From assembly GCA_023428245.1 (NCBI GenBank), contig JAEYYX010000122.1, positions 1 to 37,793 of the forward strand: DNA of 37,793 nt, written 5' to 3'. Source of the DNA: Pseudomonadota bacterium (lineage in GTDB: Bacteria; Myxococcota_A; Polyangia; Polyangiales; Polyangiaceae). The notes beneath the pieces are model-generated. The model searched no databases. It was not told the DNA's origin and saw nothing but the letters and a program-made list of their open reading frames with translations. The position numbers were made by a program, and so were the translations under genes. This document shows, piece after piece, positions 8,111-16,192 of this stretch; within the stretch, counting starts at the first letter, position 1; every line of letters starts with the position of its first letter.

Positions 8111-9343
8111 TCAGAACCAAACGCTCTTGCGTCGCTTCAGTCCGCCGGCGATGAGCTCTTCGATAGAGCCCTGGACAAGCTCCGAGAGCTGACCGACAAG
8201 GATGTGATCCGAGGCGGCCTCGGGCCCGTATTCCTCGACCGAAATCGGCTTCCCGAACAGGATGCGCCATTTGGTCGGGGCGGGGAGCAGGCCGAGCGGT
8301 CCGAGCAGCGGGAAGGTCGGGGTGATCGGCAGGTACTCGAGGCCGACCAGCTTCGAGAGGTTGTCGAAGCGACGCAGGATCGGGTTCGTCTCTTCCCCTC
8401 CGATGACTGCGCAGGGGACGATCGGGCTGCCGGTGGTGAGGGCGAGGCGGACAAAGCCGCCGCGGCCGAAGCGCTGGAGCTTGTAGCGATCGCGGTAAAG
8501 CTTCTTGATGCCTTCGGTGCCCTCGGGGAAGGCCGCGACCACAAGATCCCGGCTGAGGAGGCGCTGCGCGTTCTCTTGGCAGGCGCGCACGGCGCCGAGC
8601 CGATTCATGCCGACACCGATGAAGGGCAGGTAGAAGGTGAAATCTTCGGAAAGCCAGCGCAGATCTCGGTGGGCCGAGTGGTGGAGGCGGACGGCTTGCC
8701 GGAGCATCAGCCCGTCGAAGGGCAGGGCGCCCGAGTGGTTTGCGACGACGATGGCGCGGCCGCTCTGCGGGATGTTGTCGGCGCCGATCACCTCAGTGCG
8801 GAAGTAGATCTTGAGCAGGAACTCGAGGTACGGCTTGACGCGGGCTTCGAAGGCCGAATCAAATCCAAAGTCGTCGACGCTGCTGGCGACGGCCCGCAGG
8901 GCATGGCGACCCCAGTGCTTCCGATAGTAGTCGCTCGTGAGAAGCTCCTGAGCCGAGACCAGGACGTCCTCGTCGCTCGCCCGGTCGCCTTCCGCCGAAT
9001 CGGGGACGGGCTCGGGTTCGCGATCGAGTCCCCCGCCGCCGAGGGGCATCCGCTCGGCCATCATGCCGTCGAGGCGCTCTTCGAGCTCGCGAATCTTGGC
9101 TTCTACTGAGAGCTCCTCGGGCGACAGCGGCGGCAGGCTGATCGGTTCATCCGGATACTCAAAGTCCATGTCAGGCGGGAAGGCACGCGCCGCGATGCCG
9201 AGCATCCCAACGTCCTCGACGAGCGAATCCGGGGCGTTTGCCTCCTCGCCTTCTGAGGCGCCGTTGTTTTCATTTTCGGGCAAGGCGCTCACGTCGATGT
9301 CTCCTTGAATGGACTCACTATGATCGAATGTTTGGCCGCTCAC
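8111..9343 (-). CDS. MGAT-like lysophospholipid/acylglycerol acyltransferase
   Basis: A 410-aa protein with an acidic, probably disordered N-terminal third, then an LPLAT-fold acyltransferase domain (about residues 165-400). The catalytic His is in VVANHSGALPFD, but the usual HX4D spacing is stretched to HX6D. FPEGTEG is the glycerol-3-phosphate/acceptor-binding motif, and GRGGFVRLAL plus PIVPCAVIGGEET match the MGAT-like subgroup. It likely acylates a glycerolipid at the membrane; the substrate is unknown. The start is GTG overlapping the SDR gene stop (GTGA), so the two are translationally coupled. The pairing resembles Rv0501-Rv0502 of Mycobacterium tuberculosis as I recall it. Confidence 0.82.
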   Translation of the reverse strand: MSGQTFDHSESIQGDIDVSALPENENNGASEGEEANAPDSLVEDVGMLGIAARAFPPDMDFEYPDEPISLPPLSPEELSVEAKIRELEERLDGMMAERMPLGGGGLDREPEPVPDSAEGDRASDEDVLVSAQELLTSDYYRKHWGRHALRAVASSVDDFGFDSAFEARVKPYLEFLLKIYFRTEVIGADNIPQSGRAIVVANHSGALPFDGLMLRQAVRLHHSAHRDLRWLSEDFTFYLPFIGVGMNRLGAVRACQENAQRLLSRDLVVAAFPEGTEGIKKLYRDRYKLQRFGRGGFVRLALTTGSPIVPCAVIGGEETNPILRRFDNLSKLVGLEYLPITPTFPLLGPLGLLPAPTKWRILFGKPISVEEYGPEAASDHILVGQLSELVQGSIEELIAGGLKRRKSVWF

Positions 9344-10389
9344 GTGGCAGGGGTCTCCGAGAGAAGTTCAACCTGGCGCATATTGCGCCGAGCTGCAAAG
9401 TCGAGGAGAGCTTCGTGGCTCGTGAACATCGGGATGAAGCCGAGCAATCGTCGGCTCTTTTCGGTGTCCCCGATGCATGGATACTGGAGATAGTCCGTAA
9501 AAGACGCGGGGAGGGGCGACTTTCGGAGCACCCAGAGCGCTCCGAGCGTGAAATGAGTCATGGTGCGCGTCATCGGGAGCGCTCGGCCGCCCGCGAGGCG
9601 GATCACCTTGCTGAGCGGGATGACTCCGGCCCCGGCGACGTTGAAGACGCCGGGGGCGTCCGTGTCGATGGCGCGCTTGAGAGCGAGCACAGCGTCTGAC
9701 TCGTGCAAAAACTGCCAAAGAGGGTCGAAGCCGAGAATGCTCGGGATCCGGTCCTGGGTTAGGTAGCGAGTCGCGAAGCCATCGATGCCAGGACCGAGGA
9801 TCGGTGCTGTGCGCAGGATGGTCACGACGCGGCCGCGTCCGGGGCGCCCGAACTCGAGCGCGTCTCGCTCCGCTTGGAGTTTGTCACGGAAGAACGGCTC
9901 GGACGGGCTCGCATAGAGGGGCCGGTCCTCGGTCATCAGCGAAGGGTTCTTCGGGTTCGCGCCGTAGAGGAACGTATGGCTTGTGAGGATCAACTTCCGC
10001 ACCTGGGCGCGCCGGCAAGCCCCGGCCACGTACATGGTGCCGACGCTCTCGAGGTAGTGGCTCCGGTCGGGGTGATGCGTCGGGCTGTCGTGGAAGGCGA
10101 GATGAACAAGAGTGTCGATGTTCGCGCTTGCAAGCAGCTCCGCGAGCTTCTGCTCGATCTTGCGATCCGTGAGGTCGATTTCGTGGTGAACCGTCTTGTC
10201 ACGAGCGCTCTCGGGGCGTTTCTCATCGAGGCTCAAGATGCGCTCGATGCGAGGTGAGTCCTCCAGCACACCGATCAGGTTGGCCCCGAGGAAGCCGGCG
10301 CTCCCCGTGATGGCCACACGCCTCGGAGGGCCGCTCGCCTGGCCCCTGCGCGGATCGACGCCGTGGATCTCGTTGATTCCTTCGAACAT
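9340..10389 (-). CDS. Atypical extended SDR (NAD-dependent epimerase/dehydratase family)
   Basis: About 349 aa from ATG 10389; upstream in-frame codons to 10563 are not protein-like. The Rossmann motif GSAGFLG follows about 28 residues of leader. The family layout continues with HLAFHDSP and SHTFLYGANP. The catalytic YxxxK is replaced by FFRDK, so the Lys is kept but the Tyr is Phe. This is seen in atypical SDRs that bind nucleotide without classic chemistry, though activity through another residue cannot be excluded. It is the first gene of SDR-acyltransferase-truB and is divergent from the Ser/Thr kinase. Its tight coupling to the acyltransferase suggests a lipid-linked role (inference). 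Confidence 0.85.
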   Translation of the reverse strand: MFEGINEIHGVDPRRGQASGPPRRVAITGSAGFLGANLIGVLEDSPRIERILSLDEKRPESARDKTVHHEIDLTDRKIEQKLAELLASANIDTLVHLAFHDSPTHHPDRSHYLESVGTMYVAGACRRAQVRKLILTSHTFLYGANPKNPSLMTEDRPLYASPSEPFFRDKLQAERDALEFGRPGRGRVVTILRTAPILGPGIDGFATRYLTQDRIPSILGFDPLWQFLHESDAVLALKRAIDTDAPGVFNVAGAGVIPLSKVIRLAGGRALPMTRTMTHFTLGALWVLRKSPLPASFTDYLQYPCIGDTEKSRRLLGFIPMFTSHEALLDFAARRNMRQVELLSETPAT

Positions 10390-10687
10390 GACGGATGTTT
10401 CGTACCGCGAGCCCAGGCCTGGCACAATTGGCAGGAGAGCCGATTGTCGCTCGGCGAGTCCCCCGAGCTGAACGACTTTGTGCGCCCTTTTCGTGAGTTG
10501 TGCACGAGATGCGCCTTTCTCTCGCCTCGGGGGAGTCCTTGCGCGCGAGGGCGAAGCTCGCACCAGTGTGAGGGGCCGGGCGATCCCCTGCGCCCCGCCG
10601 ATAAGTGCTTGTATGAGTGGGCGGGAATGTCGCGGGTTTTGGCCTGCTTGCCGAAGCCTCGCCCGAGTGTGTTACTCTTATTGGTCA
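10390..10687. other. Divergent intergenic region between SDR and kinase genes
   Basis: About 300 bases that must contain both promoters. Open frames cross it but are GC artefacts with no family resemblance. I could not find a convincing sigma70 or sigma54 promoter. A TGGCAC near 10420 lacks a correctly spaced TTGC partner. Confidence 0.5.
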
Positions 10688-12490
10688 ATGGCGCGCACCG
10701 TCAACGCCGACATGGTCGGGAGCTATGTGCTCCGGCAACGCCTCGGGGTGGGGGGAATGGCGGAGGTGTTCCTCGCGACCGCTCCCGACGGGCGGAATGT
10801 CGCCATCAAGCGGGTCTTGCCAGCGCTCGCCGTCGACGAGGAGTTCCGGGCCATGTTTTGGGACGAAGCGTGCATCATGGCGGAGCTCAGTCACGCCAAC
10901 ATTGTGCGCCTCTTCGATTACGGCCAGACGAAAGACACCCTTTATCTTGCGCTTGAGTACGTCGACGGACCGAGCGTCGCTCGGTATCTTCGGAAGGCCG
11001 CGCGCGACAAGCTCGCGCCTAAACCGAGCGCCGCTGTGTCCATCATCGTTCAGCTTCTCGCGGGGCTCGGTTACGTGCACGCGGCGGTGAATCGTGACGG
11101 CGATCCGCTCAACATCGTGCACCGCGACGTTTCCCCGGGCAATCTGCTCTTATCGCAACTTGGCCAGGCGAAGCTCGGTGACTTCGGTATCGTCCGCTCG
11201 GAGTTTCTGGCGCGACGCACGCAGCCGGGCGAGCTCAAGGGGAAAATGGGCTACATGTCGCCCGAGCAAGCCGAAGGCTTCAAGGTCGATCGCCGGAGCG
11301 ACCTCTTCTCCGCGGGTATCATCTTGGCGGAGCTGCTCACGCTGCGCCCGCTTTTTCTCGGAAAATCAGAGTTCGACACGCTGACGCGCACCGTGCGCTC
11401 CGATCTCAGCACCTGGCATCGCTTCAACCATTCGGTTCCGCCGTCGCTCCGTGAGGTGACGGAGAAGGCACTTCGTCGCGACGTGAACGAACGCTATCAA
11501 AGCGCTGACGAGATGATGCGCGCGCTTCGAGAAGCCGCGGAAGAATCAGGGGTACCCGTTGGCCGCGACGAGGTCGCGCGGGAACTCGCGCGCACTGGAC
11601 TTCTCGCGCACCCGGAGCTCGGCTCCGGTGAGCGCCCGCGGGTCGTCCTCGGACCGAGCGTGGCTCCCAGGTCACGGTCCTCCTCCCCCCCGTCCGAAAG
11701 GGACCAGAAATGGGCTCCGCCGGAGAGTTTCCGGCGCGGCCGCTCCGTTTGGCGCGCAGAATATCACGAGGCGAGTCTCCCGATGCACCTGTTCTCTGCG
11801 CTCTCCCGGGTGACGAACGGTGGCGTCGAGCTCAAACAAGACGAGCGTTCCCTTTACCTTGAGATCCACGAGGGCCGCATCATCGCTGCCCACGATTCGT
11901 CCTCTCCCTATCAGCTCGGACGTCTCTTGATCGAAGAGAACGTGATGAACAAAGGAGAGCTCGACACCGTGCTCATGGCGAGTCGGACCACGGGGCAGCG
12001 CCTCGGTCAGTCGCTCGCGAGTGCCGATCGGCTGCGGGAAGGGGTGCTCGGGCGCGTGCTTTCGCGGCAATTTCGGCTGCGTTTATCCGCTTGGATGAAG
12101 ACGATGGACGGGCGCATCTCGGCGCTCTCCCATGACGGACACGCCCGCGATATCTCCCTCGATCCCCCGGAATCTATCGCCCAGGTTGTCGAAGCGCTCC
12201 GCGAGATCTGGTCGACGGAGACGATGGAGGCGCGGCTCCAGCCTGTGCTCGAGTCGATTTGTCTGCCGGCCGGGAGCGCGGAGAACGCCGATGTTTACGG
12301 GTTTTCGCCGGGCGAGTGGCGCGCGCTCCGTACGGTCCTTTCAGGGGGTGCTCTCGAGGGGAAGAGCATCGGCCGCGCTCTATCGATCATCGTCGAAGAG
12401 CGCCTCGCGCGGAAGCGCGAGGCGCAATTTGCGATTTTGATTGGTCTTTCTGCCGGACTCATCCAGGCGCCGGGTTTCGCCGAGCGCTGA
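10688..12490 (+). CDS. Ser/Thr protein kinase fused to DUF4388 (PATAN-type) domain
   Basis: 600 aa from ATG 10688; a longer in-frame extension upstream is not protein-like. The kinase domain (about residues 13-285) looks active: glycine loop GVGGMAEVF, Lys41, alphaC Glu in DEACIMAEL, HRDVSPGN (Asp147, Asn152) and DFG (Asp165). After a Ser/Pro linker comes a DUF4388-like module (about 365-480: LFSALSRVTNGG, IHEGRIIAAHDSS, LGRLLIEENVM) and a helical C-terminus. No membrane segment or signal peptide is seen, so it is a cytoplasmic kinase. DUF4388 is typical of myxobacterial and cyanobacterial signalling proteins and is thought to mediate protein interaction. The kinase substrate is unknown. A perfect hairpin lies within its last codons (12400-12425). 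Confidence 0.9.
   Translation: MARTVNADMVGSYVLRQRLGVGGMAEVFLATAPDGRNVAIKRVLPALAVDEEFRAMFWDEACIMAELSHANIVRLFDYGQTKDTLYLALEYVDGPSVARYLRKAARDKLAPKPSAAVSIIVQLLAGLGYVHAAVNRDGDPLNIVHRDVSPGNLLLSQLGQAKLGDFGIVRSEFLARRTQPGELKGKMGYMSPEQAEGFKVDRRSDLFSAGIILAELLTLRPLFLGKSEFDTLTRTVRSDLSTWHRFNHSVPPSLREVTEKALRRDVNERYQSADEMMRALREAAEESGVPVGRDEVARELARTGLLAHPELGSGERPRVVLGPSVAPRSRSSSPPSERDQKWAPPESFRRGRSVWRAEYHEASLPMHLFSALSRVTNGGVELKQDERSLYLEIHEGRIIAAHDSSSPYQLGRLLIEENVMNKGELDTVLMASRTTGQRLGQSLASADRLREGVLGRVLSRQFRLRLSAWMKTMDGRISALSHDGHARDISLDPPESIAQVVEALREIWSTETMEARLQPVLESICLPAGSAENADVYGFSPGEWRALRTVLSGGALEGKSIGRALSIIVEERLARKREAQFAILIGLSAGLIQAPGFAER
12400..12425 (+). repeat. Perfect 11-bp inverted repeat inside kinase gene end
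   Basis: Arms 12400-12410 and 12415-12425 are perfectly complementary around a GGAA tetraloop, followed by an A/T-rich AATTTGCGATTTTG. It lies in frame about 65 bases before the stop, encoding an Arg/Glu-rich helix (EERLARKREA). Confidence 0.8.
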
Positions 12491-12691
12491 GCGCGCGCGG
12501 GGGCGCACTCGGAGCTGCTGAGTTCAGTCGAGCGGGCGCTATCGGTGCGGGCGGTTGCGAAGGTGAGGAAGGACAAAGGCTCGGTTGGGCCGAGGCGGAG
12601 GTGATGGGCCGGGGCCAAAACCAGACTGGTGCTCTTCTGTTCGCGTCCGGTGGGGTGCCGGTGCCTTTGAGGAGGCGCTCTTGTTTGAGTT

Positions 12692-14296
12692 TTAGGTGAA
12701 GCGAGCCTTTTCGAGGAGGTCTTCGACCTGGACCGGTTTGGTCATGGTGCGGCAGCCTGCTTCCTGAAAATAAGCCCGATCGCGCTCCGTGAGAGGGGCA
12801 CCGCTCACGAACACAAAACGCTGGGCGATGGCCGGGAGGCTCACCTGGATCCTTTGGTGTAAAGTGCGCCCGCTGCTCCCGGGCAGCCATAGATCGCACA
12901 CTACGAGATCGGGAACGAAGCTCCCTTCGATCAGCAAAAGCTCGGCCTCCCCGGCGGTCCCGGAGACGCGCACGTCATGGGGCGTGAGGGCACGGCGCAG
13001 AGCGCGCGCGAACATCGGGTCGTCGTCAACGATCAGAATGCGCCGGACCTTCTGTTCGACCTTCGGCGCGGCGGGCTGGTCGCCCTTCGTCGTGTGGAGC
13101 GTGAGCTCGACGCTGCCGGGCTTCAGATCGAGGAAAGCGCCGACTTTCTGTGCCAAAGCCTCGGTGGACTCGTCGAGCTCGGGCGGGCGCGTGGCTACGT
13201 TTGTGCCCTGAGTGCGGCAGCGGAGCGAGATGCGTCTGGTTCCTTCGCTCCCGCTCACGCTGACGTCGATCACCGGAAGCCTTCCGAGCATATGTTCTCC
13301 GCGGCCGAGGGAGAAGAGTGAGCTCAGCATGAGGTGCAGGAGCTCTTGACGATTGCCCGCGACGCGCCCATCGGGGCCAAAGGTTTCCTCGACGGTGAAG
13401 CCGCGCTGCTCGAGCTCGGGACGTGCAATGGCGACCGCTTCGTGGACCAAGCGGTTCAGCTCGATCTCACCCTTTTCGCTGGTGGGCTCGGTGACATCGA
13501 GCAGGCGAGTGAGCTCCTTGCGCACGACGGTGGCCGCTACGGTCATGTCGTCGAGCGTTTGTTGGAGGTCGCGGAGAGCGTCGACGGCGAGCGAGTCATT
13601 CGGGTCGAGCAGTAGCGAGAGGTCGCTTGCCTGACGACGAAGTTCGTCGAGCTGGATCACGAGGGAGGAGGAGGGGGTGCGCAGCGCGTGAAGCGAGGAG
13701 TCGAGCAGGAGCCCGAGGGACGCGAGACGGTTCATCTCTCCGAGGGCGAGCAGCCCTCCTTCTGCGCTCTCGGGGCGATGGTCCCGCTCGAAGGCGAGGC
13801 TCACGGTCGAAGCAATCGTCTCGACCAGGGCGCTCGCTTCCGCAGTTGGCTCGAACCGTTCGTCGAGCCACAAACAGATGGATCCGACGAAGCGAGAACC
13901 GGCGAGGAGGGGGAGGACGAGTGCGCCGATGTTCCCGGTCCGGTAGAGCTCAGCGCCGGTCTCCGGCAGACGAAAGGGGCCGCGGCGGACATCCGGGACG
14001 TAGGTCACCTCCGACTGGTCCTCGACGAGGGTGGTGAGCTCGAAGCAGGGGTCGCGACAGGGCGCCGCTTGGGTCTCGAGGGCGAAGCCCGCCTCGGTCA
14101 CCACCTGGCCGTCGACGATGGCTGCCCCAGCGCGCGCCGGCAGGACGTCGAGCAATACGTCGAGCACCTCACCCAGGATTTGGCGCGCGGAGCGCTGGGT
14201 CAGAGCCTGCACGAGCTGCGCGATGCGCTCGAGGGGGGAGGGCGGCAGAGGTTGGGTGTTCACGGCGGCGGAGCTGGGACTCAAGAGAAGCTTCAT
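12692..14296 (-). CDS. GAF / degenerate histidine kinase / receiver hybrid
   Basis: 534 aa from ATG 14296, which has GGGGAG about 6 bases upstream; an 18-base longer TTG start is less likely. The layout is an N-terminal GAF-like sensor (about 30-170), a HisKA-like helix with H203 in SLHALRTPS, a region in the place of HATPase_c (about 270-400), and a C-terminal receiver (about 418-534). The receiver has the acidic LIVDDDP, phospho-acceptor Asp468 in VVCDLWLPG, and TKP near the end. The ATP domain lacks recognisable N, G1 and G2 boxes: the N-box position reads LMLSSLFSLGRG. It may therefore not bind ATP and may depend on another kinase. There are no membrane segments. It is convergent with the DUF4388 kinase. 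Confidence 0.8.
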   Translation of the reverse strand: MKLLLSPSSAAVNTQPLPPSPLERIAQLVQALTQRSARQILGEVLDVLLDVLPARAGAAIVDGQVVTEAGFALETQAAPCRDPCFELTTLVEDQSEVTYVPDVRRGPFRLPETGAELYRTGNIGALVLPLLAGSRFVGSICLWLDERFEPTAEASALVETIASTVSLAFERDHRPESAEGGLLALGEMNRLASLGLLLDSSLHALRTPSSSLVIQLDELRRQASDLSLLLDPNDSLAVDALRDLQQTLDDMTVAATVVRKELTRLLDVTEPTSEKGEIELNRLVHEAVAIARPELEQRGFTVEETFGPDGRVAGNRQELLHLMLSSLFSLGRGEHMLGRLPVIDVSVSGSEGTRRISLRCRTQGTNVATRPPELDESTEALAQKVGAFLDLKPGSVELTLHTTKGDQPAAPKVEQKVRRILIVDDDPMFARALRRALTPHDVRVSGTAGEAELLLIEGSFVPDLVVCDLWLPGSSGRTLHQRIQVSLPAIAQRFVFVSGAPLTERDRAYFQEAGCRTMTKPVQVEDLLEKARFT

Positions 14297-14402
14297 CGAG
14301 GCTCCCCACGTCAACTTTTAGGAGGCCTGTCCCTCTGGCTCAAGCTCAAGGCGCTCGGTTTCTCGCTTGCCCTGGCTCCTGGGGCCTGTTAACGCCGCGG
14401 CC

Positions 14403-14717
14403 ATGGCGATTTCGGTCGATGAGGTCCGGACGGTGGCGCGGCTCGCGCGGCTTGCTCTGGACGAGGCTCGCGTAGAAGAGCTGGCGCATGAACTCGGGAA
14501 GATCCTCGGTTATGTCGATCAGCTCAATGAACTCGACACGAGCAACGTTGAGCCGACGCTCCAGGTCGGGACCCTGAGCGCACCGCTTCGCCAGGACGTG
14601 GTACGGCCGGGTCTCGCTGCCGAGGCCGCTTACCGAGAAGCACCGCGGACGAGCCCGGATGGCTTCTTAGTCCCGGGTTTCGTCGACGAGTCTGCCGGGA
14701 AAAAGGGGGGCGCTTGA
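14403..14717 (+). CDS. gatC: Asp-tRNA(Asn)/Glu-tRNA(Gln) amidotransferase subunit C
   Basis: The 104-aa small subunit that stabilises the GatCAB complex, which turns misacylated Glu-tRNA(Gln) and Asp-tRNA(Asn) into the correct aminoacyl-tRNAs. Typical features are the VRTVARLARLAL N-terminal helix, LGKILGYVDQLNELDTSNVEPT, LRQDVV and the C-terminal FLVPGFV. ATG 14403 is chosen because homologues start there; upstream in-frame codons are not conserved-looking. The stop codon overlaps the TTG start of gatA. It is divergent from the hybrid kinase, with about 100 bp for two promoters. Confidence 0.95.
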   Translation: MAISVDEVRTVARLARLALDEARVEELAHELGKILGYVDQLNELDTSNVEPTLQVGTLSAPLRQDVVRPGLAAEAAYREAPRTSPDGFLVPGFVDESAGKKGGA

Positions 14718-16192
14718 AGACTGCCATTGAACTGGCGGAAGTCTGTACCCGCGGAGAGCGCACCGTGACCGATACGGTGAGCGAGGCCCTGAAAGCGGCG
14801 GAGGCCCGAAAACACGAAAACGCCCTATCCTATATTGCGGCTGAGGAAGCGATCTTGCGGGCCCAGGCGCTCGACGCCTTGCCCGCTTCTGAGCGCAAGG
14901 GACGCCTGTTCGGGGTTCCGATCGCGGTCAAAGATGCGATCAGTACCAGGGGGCTGCCGACGACCTCGGGCAGCAAGATGCTCGTGCGCATGACGAGTGA
15001 AGGGCCGCGTCCTTACCGGCCCCCTTACGACGCGACGGTGACCGAGCGGCTCCTCGCCGAAGGAGCTGTGATCGTCGGCAAGGCGAACATGGACGAGTTC
15101 GCGATGGGCTCGTCGAACGAGACGAGCGCCTACGGACCTGTCAAAAATCCTATCGATCCCATGCGGGTTCCCGGCGGTTCGAGCGGCGGTAGCGCAGCGG
15201 CCGTCGCGGGAGGGATCGTGCCGATTGCCCTTGGAAGCGACACGGGCGGCTCGATTCGTCAACCAGCGGCCTTCACGGGCATCGTCGGGGTGAAGCCGAC
15301 CTTTGGGCGTGTCTCGCGCTATGGTCTGATCGCCTTCGCGTCGAGCCTCGACCAAATCGGTCCGATGACCCCAGACGTGCAGAGCGCGGCGCGGGTTCTC
15401 GAGATCATCGCGGGCCCGGATGGTCGAGACAGCACAGTCAATGGCGCCATCGTGCCCGGCTACGAGGCGGCCTGCCTTTTGGGGAGGAAAGAGGGGCTCA
15501 AGGGCGTGCGCATCGGCGTGCCCGAGGAGTACTTCAGCGAAGGCCTCGACCCGCGCGTGCGGGAGCGCATCGAGCTCCTCCTCGAGAGCGCGAAGAGGAA
15601 AGGAGCAGAGCTTCGACCGCTCCGCCTCCCACATACCCATTACGGGGTTGCGACCTATTATGTGCTCGCGACGGCGGAAGCGTCGAGCAACCTGGCGCGC
15701 TTCGACGGAGTGCGCTTTGGGCGCCGCGTCGAGCAGAGCGGCACTTCACTCACAGATCTCTACGCCCAAAGCCGCGTGACCGGATTTGGTCCTGAGGTTC
15801 AAAGGCGCATCTTGCTCGGAACATACGTCCTGAGCGCAGGCTTCTACGACGCCTACTACGGAAAGGCGCAGCGGGTTCGCACGCTCATTCGTCGCGACTT
15901 CGATCAGGCATTCTCGGAGGTGGACTGTCTGCTCACCCCGACGAGCCCGACGCCTGCGTTCAAACTCGGAGAGCGCAACCAAGACCCGCTCTCGATGTAC
16001 ATGGCTGATGTGTACACGCTCCCGGCGAGCCTCGCAGGTATCCCTGCGCTCAGCCTGCCGATCGGGCGCGTCGAGGAGGCGGGCATCTCGCTCCCGGTCG
16101 GCCTTCAGGTTCTTAGCCCATTTTTGGCTGAACAATCCATGTTCCGCATCGCCTCGGCTCTCGAGGAACTTGTCCGGGAACTCGGTCTTTGA
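14714..16192 (+). CDS. gatA: Asp-tRNA(Asn)/Glu-tRNA(Gln) amidotransferase subunit A
   Basis: The glutaminase subunit of GatCAB, an amidase-signature enzyme of 492 aa. The Ser-cisSer-Lys triad is intact: Lys73 in IAVKDAI, cis-Ser156 in PGGSSGGS, and nucleophile Ser180 in GSDTGGSIRQPA. Further conserved blocks are GVKPTFGRVSRYG and LPASLAGIPALSLPIG. The start is TTG at 14714, overlapping the gatC stop, with a strong AAGGGGGG upstream. No gatB lies in the window, so the tRNA-binding subunit is encoded elsewhere. It is followed by a GNAT gene through another TTGA overlap. Confidence 0.97.
   Translation: MKTAIELAEVCTRGERTVTDTVSEALKAAEARKHENALSYIAAEEAILRAQALDALPASERKGRLFGVPIAVKDAISTRGLPTTSGSKMLVRMTSEGPRPYRPPYDATVTERLLAEGAVIVGKANMDEFAMGSSNETSAYGPVKNPIDPMRVPGGSSGGSAAAVAGGIVPIALGSDTGGSIRQPAAFTGIVGVKPTFGRVSRYGLIAFASSLDQIGPMTPDVQSAARVLEIIAGPDGRDSTVNGAIVPGYEAACLLGRKEGLKGVRIGVPEEYFSEGLDPRVRERIELLLESAKRKGAELRPLRLPHTHYGVATYYVLATAEASSNLARFDGVRFGRRVEQSGTSLTDLYAQSRVTGFGPEVQRRILLGTYVLSAGFYDAYYGKAQRVRTLIRRDFDQAFSEVDCLLTPTSPTPAFKLGERNQDPLSMYMADVYTLPASLAGIPALSLPIGRVEEAGISLPVGLQVLSPFLAEQSMFRIASALEELVRELGL

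Noticed and set aside
7508..9109. 533-codon plus-strand frame across truB and the acyltransferase
   Set aside because: Mirror of two clear minus-strand genes with intact motifs; no start site or family match.
10418..10433. Possible sigma54 promoter (TGGCAC) upstream of the DUF4388 kinase
   Set aside because: The GG to GC spacing is 8 instead of 10 bases, and no TTGC box is present.
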